A DNA stretch of 64,000 nt from Streptomyces bluensis (GTDB lineage Bacteria; Actinomycetota; Actinomycetes; Streptomycetales; Streptomycetaceae). Of this stretch, positions 1 through 8,076 are shown piece after piece. The notes beneath the pieces were generated by a model. It was not told the origin of the DNA and ran no database searches. It worked only from the letters and a program-made list of their open reading frames with translations. Where the stretch lies: assembly GCF_014650715.1 (NCBI RefSeq), contig NZ_BMVM01000023.1, positions 1 through 64,000 of the forward strand, given 5' to 3'. Numbering within the stretch: position 1 is the first letter of the stretch; the number at the start of each line of letters is the position of its first letter. The position numbers were made by a program, and so were the translations under genes.

Positions 1-250
1 ACGGCGCCTCTCGGGCCCGGTGGCACCACCCCCCAGGTCATCCGTTCGACAGGGGGGAACAGTCATGCCGGGCCCGGAGGCCAGCGGCCCTCTTGCAGGA
101 CCGCGAAGAACATAACGGGGGGCGTCGACGACAGCGAGGAGGAGAACAACATGAAGATCGAAAAGACCATGGGGGTGGGGGTCGAATGGCGTGTAGGCCT
201 CTGTGCGTGGCCCACACGCCCCTCACACGCAACCAGTGCGCAAAAATGAG
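1..250. other. Left-edge region without a recognised gene
   Basis: I see no recognisable protein or RNA gene between the window edge and the tRNA terminator, apart from one weak short reading frame listed separately. The sequence is GC-rich without a homopolymer or tandem repeat. It lies downstream of the 3' end of tRNA-Arg, a position often used by integrating elements in Streptomyces, but I find no second copy of the tRNA 3' end and no integrase here. Confidence 0.5.
151..249 (+). CDS. Possible 32-aa peptide, unknown
   Basis: A short frame starts at ATG 151 behind a strong purine-rich ribosome site (GAGGAGGAG at about 136-144, spacing 6) and ends at TGA 247-249, just before the tRNA-Arg terminator stem. 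The peptide begins MKIEKTMGVGVEW and contains one Cys and two Trp. I recognise no family. The only support is the ribosome site; codon use is not clearly Streptomyces-like (AAA, ATG, GTA and TGT codons). It could be a chance frame or the remnant of a longer gene. Confidence 0.2.
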   Translation: MKIEKTMGVGVEWRVGLCAWPTRPSHATSAQK

Positions 251-251
251 A

Positions 252-286
252 AAGAGCGGGACCCAGTGAGACTGGGTCCCGCTCTT
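252..286 (-). terminator. Intrinsic terminator of tRNA-Arg
   Basis: A perfect 15-bp inverted repeat (arms 252-266 and 272-286, loop TGAGA) lies about 50 bp beyond the 3' end of the minus-strand tRNA. On the minus strand the stem is followed closely by a run of five T (rc of 242-246), so this is a classic rho-independent terminator for the tRNA transcript. It may also stop plus-strand reading. Confidence 0.9.
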
Positions 287-339
287 CACGTTGGGCATCT
301 GCGCTGGTCAACCGCATGATTGTGCTGGTTGAGGCGTAG

Positions 340-411
340 TGCCCCCGGCAGGATTCGAACCTGCGCACACGGCTCCGGAGGCCGTTGCTCTATCCCCTGA
401 GCTACGGGGGC
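340..411 (-). tRNA. tRNA-Arg (anticodon CCG)
   Basis: The reverse strand folds as a 72-nt tRNA. The acceptor stem pairs GCCCCCG with CGGGGGC and the discriminator base is A. The D-loop reads AGCTCAGGGGATAGAGC, the anticodon arm is ACGGC-CTCCGGA-GCCGT giving anticodon CCG, and the T-arm has GGTTCGAATCC. CCA is not encoded. It reads the CGG arginine codon, which is frequent in high-GC genomes. It is a single transcription unit ended by the adjacent hairpin. Its neighbour nrtL encodes an arginyl-tRNA-synthetase-like protein. Confidence 0.97.
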
Positions 412-569
412 GGTGTCGGTGGCGCGGTGTGCGCGGCGACGGGTAGAACCCTACCAGCTTCGGAGGGGAGGTCAGGAACGGGTTTCCGGTGGGCTGGGCG
501 GGGCGGGTTTGACCTGGGGGAGTGCGCACGGACGGGGTGGAAGTGGGGAAAACCCGGACGCGGCGGTGG

Positions 570-1100
570 GTGTCGACCTACTCTCAAGTTGTGCCAGGCG
601 CGTCCGGCCGGGTGCTTGTTGTGGACGACAACAAGGTCATCCGGCAGCTGATCAGGGTCAATCTTGAGCTGGAGGGGCTTGAGGTGGTGACCGCGGCCGA
701 TGGTGCCGAGTGTCTGGATGTCGTTCACCAGGTGCGGCCGGATGTCATCACCCTCGATGTGGTCATGCCCCGGCTCGACGGCTTGCGTACCGCCGCTCAG
801 CTCCGCAACGACCCCCGCACCCGGAACCTGCCCATCGCCATCGTCAGCGCCTGTAGCCAGTACGAGGTCGAGGCCGGGCTCGGTGTCGGTGTCGACGTCT
901 TTCTCGCGAAGCCGTTCGAGCCCGTTGAGCTCGTGCGCATCGTGCGGGAGTTGATCGAGCGGCGCGCGGGGGGACAGCGGGGCGAGGCCGGTGGTGGTGG
1001 CGGGGACGTGGACGGGCCCGAGGACGGCTCCGAGGACGACTCCCAGTTCGGTATCGGTGGTGGTGGTACGACCACGTCTGTCGGTGGGACCGCGGGCTGA
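570..1100 (+). CDS. Receiver-only response regulator
   Basis: This is a CheY-like single receiver domain, probably a phosphorylation-dependent signalling protein in the cytosol with no DNA-binding output domain. It shows the acidic pair VVDDN (residues 18-21), the phospho-acceptor Asp63 in TLDVVMP, and the conserved Lys in FLAKPF. The domain ends near residue 130. A tail of about 45 residues rich in Gly, Asp, Ser and Thr follows, with a run of five Gly. The start is uncertain: GTG 570 gives VSTYSQVV; GTG 522 and GTG 591 are in frame and none has a good ribosome site. No cognate kinase is adjacent. It lies between tRNA-Arg and nrtL in the same direction as nrtL. Confidence 0.85.
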   Translation: MSTYSQVVPGASGRVLVVDDNKVIRQLIRVNLELEGLEVVTAADGAECLDVVHQVRPDVITLDVVMPRLDGLRTAAQLRNDPRTRNLPIAIVSACSQYEVEAGLGVGVDVFLAKPFEPVELVRIVRELIERRAGGQRGEAGGGGGDVDGPEDGSEDDSQFGIGGGGTTTSVGGTAG

Positions 1101-1291
1101 GCCCATGGGTCGGTGAGTCGGGTCGATGCCGCACCTCGCAGCCGACGCCGCACCTCGCATGAACCCCGGACCGCGGCGGCGCGGACCTGCGCCGTGCCGT
1201 ACGTGGACTCCTCCCCTCCCTCCCGTCCGCATCCCGGACCTCCGCCAAACCGGCTCGCCTACCCACCCCCCTCCTCCCCTACGCTTGTCCC

Positions 1292-2293
1292 GTGACCCCC
1301 GCCGAGCTCTCCCGTACCGTGCTGCGCGCGGTGCGTCGTGCGGTGGAGGAGGGGGAGCTGAGCGTGGCGGTGCCGGCACGGGCCGTGGTGACGCCGCCGG
1401 GGCCCGGTGGGCGGGGGGACTACGCGACGAACATCGCGTTGCAGCTGGCCGGGCCCGCCGGGCGGCCGCCCCGGCAGGTCGCCGAGATCCTGCGCCCGCA
1501 CATCAGCCGTACGGAAGGCGTCTCCGACGTCGAGATCACCGGGCCCGGTTTCCTCAACATCCACCTCGACGGGGCCGCGACCACGGCGCTCGTACGCAGC
1601 ATCCAGCAAGGCGCCCAGCACGGCGGGCAACCTGGGTTCCAGCAGGCGTACGGGCACAGCGACAGCCTCCTCGGCGAAGTCGTCACCCTGCGCATCCCGT
1701 ACGACATCCGCGCCGAAGTCGTCGCCGACGCCCTCGTGCGGATCATCGGTAGCCAAGGCGGCCGCGTCGAGGTCGAGCACGCCGAGCCCGTGAACCTGCG
1801 GCCCGTCCCGGCGCCGGAGGACCCCGCACCGCTGGGGCCCGACGCTGCCCGGTGGGCGTTGCTGTACCCCGCCGCCCACGACCGGCCCCGGATCTCCGCC
1901 GACCACCTCGTGCAGCGCGCGAGCAACTCCCTCTTCCGGGTCCGTTACGCCCATGCCCGCGCCCGAGCCCTCCACCGCAACGCCGCCGCCCTCGGCTTCA
2001 CCAGCACCCCGGGTGACGTACGAGACGCGGGGGCGCGAGACGTCGTCACCACCCTGGCCGAATACCCCCAGGCCCTCGCGCACGCCGCCGCGCACCGCGC
2101 CCCCGACCGGCTGGCCCGGCACCTCGTCGCCGTCGCCGACGCCCTGCTCGCCTTCCAGAACACGGTGCTTCCACGTGGTGAGGAGAAACCCTCGGCCGCC
2201 CACCGTGCCCGGCTGGCCCTCGCCGAAGCCGCCGGGACGGTGCTGGCCGGCGGCCTGTCCCTGCTCGGCATCGACGCACCCGACCACCTCTGA
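1292..2293 (+). CDS. nrtL: ArgS-related anticodon-binding protein NrtL
   Basis: A 333-aa protein carrying only the outer parts of arginyl-tRNA synthetase. Residues 1 to about 95 resemble the ArgS N-terminal additional domain (DYATNIALQLA, then VEITGPGFLNIHL). The C-terminal 130 residues resemble the DALR anticodon-binding helix bundle, with LVQRASNSLFRVRYAHARARAL and an AEYPQAL-type helix. The catalytic Rossmann core with the HIGH and KMSKS motifs is missing, so it cannot be a functional synthetase. Its role is unknown; binding of tRNA-Arg or related RNA is an inference from its domains and from the tRNA-Arg gene 900 bp upstream. GTG 1292 is the start. lysA follows after a repeat-rich 139-bp gap, probably in the same transcript. 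Confidence 0.88.
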   Translation: MTPAELSRTVLRAVRRAVEEGELSVAVPARAVVTPPGPGGRGDYATNIALQLAGPAGRPPRQVAEILRPHISRTEGVSDVEITGPGFLNIHLDGAATTALVRSIQQGAQHGGQPGFQQAYGHSDSLLGEVVTLRIPYDIRAEVVADALVRIIGSQGGRVEVEHAEPVNLRPVPAPEDPAPLGPDAARWALLYPAAHDRPRISADHLVQRASNSLFRVRYAHARARALHRNAAALGFTSTPGDVRDAGARDVVTTLAEYPQALAHAAAHRAPDRLARHLVAVADALLAFQNTVLPRGEEKPSAAHRARLALAEAAGTVLAGGLSLLGIDAPDHL

Positions 2294-2428
2294 GTACGCC
2301 CACGACCACTCTGAGTACGCCCACAGAGACCTCCGAGAGCCAATAGACCTCCGAGAGCCCGAAGAGCCAAGAGAGCTCGGAGAGCCCAGCGAGCTCAGAA
2401 AGCCAAGAGAGCCAAGAGAGCCCCGACA
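2288..2428 (+). repeat. Short tandem repeats between nrtL and lysA
   Basis: Two exact copies of a 16-bp CTCTGAGTACGCCCAC unit (2288-2303 and 2309-2324, period 21) overlap the nrtL stop codon. They are followed by two copies of GACCTCCGAGAGCC (2328-2341 and 2346-2359, period 18) and a degenerate run of GAGAGCC/GAGCCAA units up to the lysA start. The periods are multiples of three. No protein frame through them is convincing. Confidence 0.8.
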
Positions 2429-2432
2429 CACC

Positions 2433-3824
2433 ATGAGCCGTTCCGCACATCCCGCAGGGCCCCGTCACGCCGACGTCCTCCCCGAGGGCCATTACTCCGC
2501 CCCGCCCGCCGACCTCAACACCCTCGACCCCAAGGTGTGGGCACAGACCGTCAGCCGTGCCGCCGACGGTGTCGTCACCGTGGGCGGCATGGACGTCAAG
2601 ACACTCGCCGAGGAGTTCGGCACGCCCGCCTACTTCGTCGACGAGGCCGACTTCCGGGCCCGGGCGCGGGCCTGGCGTACCGCCTTCGGGCACGATGCCG
2701 ATGTCTTCTACGCCGGCAAGGCATTCCTCTCCCGCGCCGTCGTGCGCTGGCTGCACGAAGAGGGGCTGAACCTTGACGTGTGTTCCGGGGGCGAGCTCAC
2801 CACCGCGCTCTCCGCCGGCATGCCCGCCGACCGCATCGCCTTCCACGGCAACAACAAGTCCACGGCCGAGATCCGTACGGCCATCGAGGCCGGTGTCGGG
2901 CGGATCGTGCTCGACTCCTTCCAGGAGATCGTGCGGGTCGCGCACGTGGCCCAGGAGCTCGGGACGCGGCAGCGGGTGCAGATCCGCGTCACGGTCGGAG
3001 TGGAAGCGCACACGCACGAGTTCATCGCCACCGCTCACGAGGACCAGAAGTTCGGCATTCCGCTCGCCGGGGGGCAGGCCGCCGAGGCCGTACGGCGTGC
3101 CCTTCAGCTCGACGGGCTCGAACTCATCGGCATCCACAGCCACATCGGGTCGCAGATCTTCGACACCTCGGGCTTCGAAGTCGCCGCTCACCGCGTGGTC
3201 GGGCTGCTGAAGGCGGTCCGGGACGAGCACGGCGTCGAGCTTCCCGAGATCGACCTCGGTGGCGGTCTCGGTATCGCGTACACGAGTGACGACGATCCGC
3301 GTGAGCCGCACGAGATCGCCAAGGCGCTGACCGAGATCGTCAGCCGCGAGTGCGAGCGGGCCCAGCTGCGCACTCCCCGTATCTCCGTCGAGCCGGGGCG
3401 CGCGATCGTCGGGCCGACCGCCTTCACGCTCTACGAGGTCGGCACGATCAAGCCGCTCGACGGGCTCCGTACGTACGTCTCCGTCGACGGCGGCATGTCC
3501 GACAACATCCGGACCGCGCTCTACGACGCCGAGTACAGCGTCGCCCTGGTCTCCCGGTCGAGTGACGCCGAGCCCATGCTCGTCCGCGTCGTCGGCAAGC
3601 ACTGCGAGAGCGGGGACATCGTGGTGAAGGACGCGTTCCTGCCCGCCGACCTGGCACCGGGTGACCTCATCGCTGTGCCCGCGACCGGTGCGTACTGCCG
3701 TTCCATGGCCAGCAACTACAACCACGCGCTCCGCCCGCCCGTCGTCGCCGTCAACGAGGGTGAGGCCCGGGTGATCGTCCGCCGCGAGACGGAGGAGGAC
3801 CTCCTGCGCCTCGATGTCGGCTGA
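2433..3824 (+). CDS. lysA: Diaminopimelate decarboxylase
   Basis: A 463-aa fold-type III PLP enzyme that decarboxylates meso-diaminopimelate to L-lysine, the last step of lysine synthesis. The PLP lysine is Lys96 in VFYAGKAF. HSHIGSQI and the Gly-rich DLGGGLGI phosphate-binding segment follow, then EPGRAIVGP, and near the C-terminus the substrate-binding GKHCESGD and an ATGAYC segment. Length and motif order fit LysA. ATG 2433 is chosen because the family N-terminus aligns there; the frame is open upstream through the repeat region but that part is not LysA-like. It heads the aspartate-family group lysA-hom-thrC, though a large hairpin separates it from hom. Confidence 0.97.
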   Translation: MSRSAHPAGPRHADVLPEGHYSAPPADLNTLDPKVWAQTVSRAADGVVTVGGMDVKTLAEEFGTPAYFVDEADFRARARAWRTAFGHDADVFYAGKAFLSRAVVRWLHEEGLNLDVCSGGELTTALSAGMPADRIAFHGNNKSTAEIRTAIEAGVGRIVLDSFQEIVRVAHVAQELGTRQRVQIRVTVGVEAHTHEFIATAHEDQKFGIPLAGGQAAEAVRRALQLDGLELIGIHSHIGSQIFDTSGFEVAAHRVVGLLKAVRDEHGVELPEIDLGGGLGIAYTSDDDPREPHEIAKALTEIVSRECERAQLRTPRISVEPGRAIVGPTAFTLYEVGTIKPLDGLRTYVSVDGGMSDNIRTALYDAEYSVALVSRSSDAEPMLVRVVGKHCESGDIVVKDAFLPADLAPGDLIAVPATGAYCRSMASNYNHALRPPVVAVNEGEARVIVRRETEEDLLRLDVG

Positions 3825-3855
3825 ACGAGCTGAACGAGCTGAACCAGCTGCACGA
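3820..3855 (+). repeat. 9-bp tandem repeat after lysA stop
   Basis: Four consecutive copies of a GCTGAACGA-like 9-mer (3820, 3829, 3838, 3847; the last two diverged) begin at the last lysA codon and contain its TGA. Similar short repeats follow the ends of other genes in this window (nrtL, rho, the thiolase). Confidence 0.8.
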
Positions 3856-3914
3856 CCTGCGCGTGACCGGGTGGAAGATCTCCTGTCTTCTCCCCCCAAG
3901 AAAATGAAATCAAT

Positions 3915-3963
3915 GTCTCACGATCCGGACGGGAGGCAGAAACTCCCGTCCGGTGCGTGAGAC
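3915..3963 (+). terminator. Long hairpin between lysA and hom
   Basis: Two nested perfect stems form one hairpin: GTCTCACG (3915-3922) pairs with CGTGAGAC (3956-3963), and CCGGACGGGAG (3925-3935) pairs with CTCCCGTCCGG (3943-3953). A 2x2 internal loop separates them and the apex is GCAGAAA. There is no T-run on the plus strand; an A-rich stretch lies just before it, giving a T-rich tail for minus-strand transcription. It ends 42 nt before hom. It could be a lysA terminator, a processing site, or an attenuator of hom-thrC. Confidence 0.7.
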
Positions 3964-4005
3964 TGGTCCCACCGTATTCGGTATGTGAGGAAACGAGGTC
4001 GGATG

Positions 4006-5295
4006 ATGCGTACGCGTCCGCTGAAGGTGGCGCTGCTGGGCTGTGGGGTTGTCGGCTCAGAGGTGGCGCGCATCATGACGACGCACGCCGACGACCTCGC
4101 CGCCAGGATCGGCGCCCCGGTGGAGTTGGCCGGGGTGGCGGTACGGCGGCCCTCCAAGGTGCGTGAGGGCATTCCCGCCGAGCTCGTCACCACCGACGCC
4201 ACCGCGCTCGTCAAACGCGGGGACATCGACGTCGTCGTGGAGGTGATCGGGGGCATCGAGCCCGCGCGCACCCTCATCACCACCGCCTTCGAGTACGGCG
4301 CGTCCGTCGTGTCCGCCAACAAGGCGCTGCTCGCCCAGGACGGCGCCGCCCTGCACGCCGCCGCCGAGGACCACGACGCGGACCTCTACTACGAGGCCGC
4401 CGTCGCCGGTGCCATCCCGCTGATCCGCCCGCTGCGCGAGTCGCTCGCCGGCGACAAGGTCAACCGGGTGCTGGGGATCGTCAACGGCACCACCAACTTC
4501 ATCCTCGACAAGATGGACAGCACGGGGGCCGGATACCAGGAGGCCCTCGACGAGGCCACCGCGCTCGGGTATGCCGAGGCCGACCCCACCGCCGACGTCG
4601 AGGGGTTCGACGCCGCCGCCAAGGCCGCCATCCTGGCCGGGATCGCCTTCCACACGCGCGTACGGCTCGACGACGTCCACCGCGAGGGCATGACCGAGGT
4701 CACCGCCGCCGACTTCGCCTCCGCCAAGGCGATGGGCTGCACCATCAAACTGCTCGCCATCTGTGAGCGGGCCGAGGACGGCGCCTCCGTGACCGCCCGT
4801 GTGCACCCCGCCATGATTCCGCTCACCCACCCCCTCGCCTCCGTGCGCGGCGCGTACAACGCCGTGTTCGTCGAGTCGGACGCCTCCGGGCAGCTCATGT
4901 TCTACGGGCCGGGCGCGGGCGGCGCCCCCACCGCGTCCGCCGTGCTCGGGGACCTGGTCGCCGTGTGCCGTAACCGGCTCAACGGCGCGACCGGGCCCGG
5001 CGAGTCCGCGTACGCCGCCCTTCCGGTGTCGGGCATGGGTGACGTCGTCACGCGCTATCACATCAGCCTCGACGTCGCCGACAAACCGGGTGTTCTCGCC
5101 CAGGTCGCCACCGTTTTCGCTGAGCACGGTGTCTCCATCGATACGGTGCGCCAGCAGGGCAAGGACGGCGAGGCCTCTCTCGTCGTCGTCACCCACCGCG
5201 CGTCCGACGCCGCCCTGGGCGGGACCGTCGAGGCGCTGCGCAAGCTCGACACCGTGCGGGGTGTCGCCAGCATCATGCGGGTTGAAGGAGAGTAA
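4006..5295 (+). CDS. hom: Homoserine dehydrogenase
   Basis: A 429-aa NAD(P)-dependent enzyme reducing aspartate semialdehyde to homoserine, the branch point to threonine and methionine. The N-terminal Rossmann motif is LLGCGVVGSEVA (about residues 8-19). The catalytic region has NKALLAQDG, VNGTTNFIL and DPTADVEGFDAAAKAAIL with the conserved Lys. The last 80 residues form an ACT domain (ISLDVADKPGVLAQVA), the usual site of threonine feedback control. ATG 4006 is preferred: GAGGT lies 6 nt upstream. ATG 4003 and GTG 3985 are in-frame alternatives. thrC starts 6 nt after the stop, so the two are surely cotranscribed. Confidence 0.96.
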   Translation: MRTRPLKVALLGCGVVGSEVARIMTTHADDLAARIGAPVELAGVAVRRPSKVREGIPAELVTTDATALVKRGDIDVVVEVIGGIEPARTLITTAFEYGASVVSANKALLAQDGAALHAAAEDHDADLYYEAAVAGAIPLIRPLRESLAGDKVNRVLGIVNGTTNFILDKMDSTGAGYQEALDEATALGYAEADPTADVEGFDAAAKAAILAGIAFHTRVRLDDVHREGMTEVTAADFASAKAMGCTIKLLAICERAEDGASVTARVHPAMIPLTHPLASVRGAYNAVFVESDASGQLMFYGPGAGGAPTASAVLGDLVAVCRNRLNGATGPGESAYAALPVSGMGDVVTRYHISLDVADKPGVLAQVATVFAEHGVSIDTVRQQGKDGEASLVVVTHRASDAALGGTVEALRKLDTVRGVASIMRVEGE

Positions 5296-5301
5296 CCAGC
5301 A

Positions 5302-6360
5302 ATGACCCACCAGTGGCGCGGAATCATCGAGGAGTACCGGGACAGGCTGCCGGTCTCCGACACCACGCAGGTCGTGACGCTCCGCGAGGGCGGTACGCCG
5401 CTCGTGCCCGCGCAGGTGCTCTCCGAGCGCACGGGCTGTGACGTTCATCTCAAGGTGGAGGGCGCGAACCCGACCGGTTCCTTCAAGGACCGCGGGATGA
5501 CGATGGCCATCACCCGGGCCAAGGAGGAGGGCGCGAAGGCCGTCATCTGCGCGTCGACCGGCAACACCTCCGCCTCCGCCGCCGCGTACGCCGTACGGGC
5601 CCGGATGGTGTCCGCCGTGCTCGTCCCGCAGGGCAAGATCGCGCTCGGCAAGATGGGCCAGGCCCTCGTGCACGGCGCGAAGATCCTCCAGGTCGACGGC
5701 AACTTCGACGACTGCCTCACCCTCGCGCGTGAACTGTCCGACAACTACCCGGTGGCACTGGTCAATTCGGTCAACCCGGTGCGTATCGAGGGTCAGAAGA
5801 CGGCCGCGTTCGAGATCGTGGACATGCTCGGCGACGCTCCCGACATCCATGTGCTGCCGGTGGGCAACGCGGGCAACATCACGGCCTACTGGAAGGGCTA
5901 CAAGGAGTACGCGGCCGACGGGATCGCCGGGCGCACCCCGCGCATGTGGGGTTTCCAGGCCTCCGGCTCCGCCCCGATCGTGCGCGGCGAGGTCGTCAAG
6001 GACCCGTCGACCATCGCCACCGCGATCCGTATCGGCAACCCCGCGTCCTGGCAGTACGCGCTGGCGGCCAGGGACGAGTCGGGCGGTTTCATCGACGAGG
6101 TGACGGACCGTGAGATCCTGCGCGCCTACCGGCTGTTGGCCGCCCAGGAAGGCGTCTTCGTTGAGCCCGCGTCCGCCGCGTCCGTGGCCGGTCTGCTGAA
6201 GGCCGCCGAGCAGGGCAAGGTGGACCCCGGCCAGACCATCGTGTGCACGGTCACCGGCAACGGCCTCAAGGACCCCGACTGGGCGGTCGCCGGCGCCCCC
6301 CAGCCGGTCACGGTCCCCGTGGACGCGGCGACGGCGGCCGAGCGCCTCGGCCTCGCGTAG
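5302..6360 (+). CDS. thrC: Threonine synthase
   Basis: A 352-aa fold-type II PLP enzyme converting O-phosphohomoserine to threonine, the last step of threonine synthesis. The PLP lysine is Lys62 in NPTGSFKDRG, ICASTGNTSASAA carries the substrate loop, and VLPVGNAGNIT is the Gly-rich phosphate loop. The size matches the short bacterial ThrC class. It starts at ATG 5302 with GAAGGAGAG just upstream and sits 6 nt behind hom. thrB lies 393 bp further, so it may have its own promoter. Confidence 0.96.
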   Translation: MTHQWRGIIEEYRDRLPVSDTTQVVTLREGGTPLVPAQVLSERTGCDVHLKVEGANPTGSFKDRGMTMAITRAKEEGAKAVICASTGNTSASAAAYAVRARMVSAVLVPQGKIALGKMGQALVHGAKILQVDGNFDDCLTLARELSDNYPVALVNSVNPVRIEGQKTAAFEIVDMLGDAPDIHVLPVGNAGNITAYWKGYKEYAADGIAGRTPRMWGFQASGSAPIVRGEVVKDPSTIATAIRIGNPASWQYALAARDESGGFIDEVTDREILRAYRLLAAQEGVFVEPASAASVAGLLKAAEQGKVDPGQTIVCTVTGNGLKDPDWAVAGAPQPVTVPVDAATAAERLGLA

Positions 6361-6753
6361 GACGCCGGGCCCCAAGGTCCAAGGAGAGCGTCTTCCCCGC
6401 GTGCGACCGCGCACGGTGCCCGTGCGCCGCGCGGAACCGCGCAGGACACCACGCTCTGGCGCAAGTGAGGGCACGCCCGGGCACTCCCGGGGGATAACCC
6501 CGCATGGCACCCGACAAGGGGGGCACAGGGGGCTTACGACACGCATCGTGCGCCTCCCGTGCGCCCTATGTCGCCACAGAACCTTCCTTCGATAGGCTGT
6601 ACCGAACCCGCCCGCCGCATATGCCGCGGTGCCGCGTCGTCGACAGTGATCCCCGGGTCCCGTCTACAGCGGCCTCAAGGGTCTTCCGTACGCATCGAGT
6701 GTCCTCGACCTTCGACAAACTCGCAGCTCAAGCTCAAGGAGAGTCATCGAGCG
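6361..6753 (+). promoter_or_regulatory. thrC-thrB spacer, probable thrB promoter region
   Basis: A 393-bp gap without a credible gene. It holds a small CCCGGG-CACT-CCCGGG stem (6476-6491) and, near 6590-6600, TTCGATAGGCT, which contains a TAGGCT -10-like hexamer with no clear -35. The thrB ribosome site AAGGAG is at 6736-6741. The size of the gap suggests that thrB is transcribed separately from hom-thrC. Confidence 0.4.
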
Positions 6754-7671
6754 ATGGCCGGTCCAGCGTTCCGCGCCGCCGCCGTCCGGGTGCGCGTCCC
6801 CGCCACCAGCGCCAACCTCGGCCCGGGCTTCGACGCCCTCGGCCTGTCGCTGGGCCTCTACGACGACGTGGTCGTCCGGGTGGCCGACTCCGGCCTGCAC
6901 ATCGACATCGCGGGCGAGGGCAGCGAGACCCTCCCACGTGACGAGAGTCACCTCCTCGTCCGCTCCCTGCGTACCGCCTTCGACCTGCTCGGCGGACAGC
7001 CCCGCGGCCTCGAAATCGTCTGCGCCAACCGCATCCCGCACGGACGCGGCCTCGGTTCCTCCTCGGCGGCCATCTGCGCCGGCATCGTCGCCGCGCGCGC
7101 CGTGACCATAGGCGGCGACTCCCGGCTCGACGACACCGCGCTGCTCGAACTGGCCACCGAGATCGAGGGGCACCCGGACAACGTCGCGGCCTGTCTGCTG
7201 GGCGGCTTCACGCTCTCCTGGATGGAGGGCGGCGCCGCGCGGGCCATCAGGATGGAGCCCGCCGATTCCATCGTTCCGGTGGTTTTCGTACCGGGGAAGC
7301 CGGTACTGACGGAGACGGCCCGCGGACTGCTCCCGCGCACCGTCCCGCACGTCGACGCCGCCGCCAACGCGGGCCGTGCGGCCCTGCTCGTCGAGGCGCT
7401 GACCAGGCGCCCCGAGCTGCTGCTGCCCGCCACCGAGGACCGGCTGCACCAGGAGTACCGCGCCCCGGCCATGCCGGACAGCGCCGCCCTGGTGGAGCGG
7501 CTGCGGGCTGATGGAGTCCCCGCGGTGATCTCCGGCGCCGGACCGACGGTCCTCGCGCTGGCCGACGGCGACAGCGCCGACAAGGTGGCCCACCTGGCCG
7601 GCGAGGGCTGGGCCGCCAACCGGCTGGAGCTCGACGCCCAGGGAGCGAGCGTGCTCCCCCTTGCCACCTGA
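6754..7671 (+). CDS. thrB: Homoserine kinase
   Basis: A 305-aa GHMP-family kinase phosphorylating homoserine with ATP to give the ThrC substrate. VRVPATSANLGPGFDALG is the N-terminal GHMP signature, PHGRGLGSSSAA (from about residue 98) is the phosphate-binding loop, and AVISGAGPTVLAL is the C-terminal GHMP motif. ATG 6754 with AAGGAGAG about 10 nt upstream fits the family start; an upstream in-frame extension lacks family character. It is the last threonine gene here; rho follows after a 405-bp leader. Confidence 0.96.
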   Translation: MAGPAFRAAAVRVRVPATSANLGPGFDALGLSLGLYDDVVVRVADSGLHIDIAGEGSETLPRDESHLLVRSLRTAFDLLGGQPRGLEIVCANRIPHGRGLGSSSAAICAGIVAARAVTIGGDSRLDDTALLELATEIEGHPDNVAACLLGGFTLSWMEGGAARAIRMEPADSIVPVVFVPGKPVLTETARGLLPRTVPHVDAAANAGRAALLVEALTRRPELLLPATEDRLHQEYRAPAMPDSAALVERLRADGVPAVISGAGPTVLALADGDSADKVAHLAGEGWAANRLELDAQGASVLPLAT

Positions 7672-8076
7672 CACACGGTTGCCGGATTTCGAGAGGGGGA
7701 ATGTTTGTTGGATCCGGTAGTGTTAACCTCAAGTCTGCACCCGACCCCACCATGGCGAGGTGCTTCGTGTCCCCGTCCGGGACGACTTTTCTTCCGGGAG
7801 CTTCCCAAATCGCACCGTGTCTCGTCCGTCACGCAGTATGTCGTACGCAGGCACTGAGCGATCTGCCGAGCACGCTCCGGAATCGGCGTGACCGAGCCGT
7901 GTGACACAGCCACTCAGTGCCACGGCCCAGGGAAGCGCTGAATCATCAGAGATCACCTCCGCCGCCTTTGGCGGACCACCGCCCCGGCACGGTCCACACA
8001 GCAAGGACCGAAGCCGGACAGCACAACCGGTCGCCGAGCCAGACAGGCCGACGTCCGCTCCAGGGAAGGACCCTTC
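7672..8076 (+). promoter_or_regulatory. Long rho promoter/leader region
   Basis: This 405-bp stretch precedes rho. A TAGTGT -10-like hexamer sits at 7718-7723 without a good -35. Within the presumed leader, GTCCC-CGTCC-GGGAC (7769-7783) is followed by TTTTCTT, a weak terminator-like element, and CCGCC-N6-GGCGG lies near 7967-7982. A 50-codon frame (ATG 7752 to TGA 7904) has no ribosome site. Long leaders on rho are known to mediate autoregulation by Rho; that role here is an inference. Confidence 0.45.

Noticed and set aside
1..411. tRNA-Arg as attachment site of an integrated element
   Set aside because: No duplicate of the tRNA 3' end, integrase or excisionase gene is present in the window.
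1259..2434. Long minus-strand frame opposite nrtL with SLG repeats
   Set aside because: It is the antisense of nrtL and of the GAGAGCC repeats; codon bias favours nrtL.
3900..3914. A/T-rich AAAATGAAATCAATG before hom, considered as a Zur or Fur box
   Set aside because: It lacks the dyad symmetry of known Streptomyces Zur sites (TGAAAATCATTTTCA type).
7752..7904. 50-codon frame in the rho leader
   Set aside because: No ribosome site and no family; probably untranslated leader.
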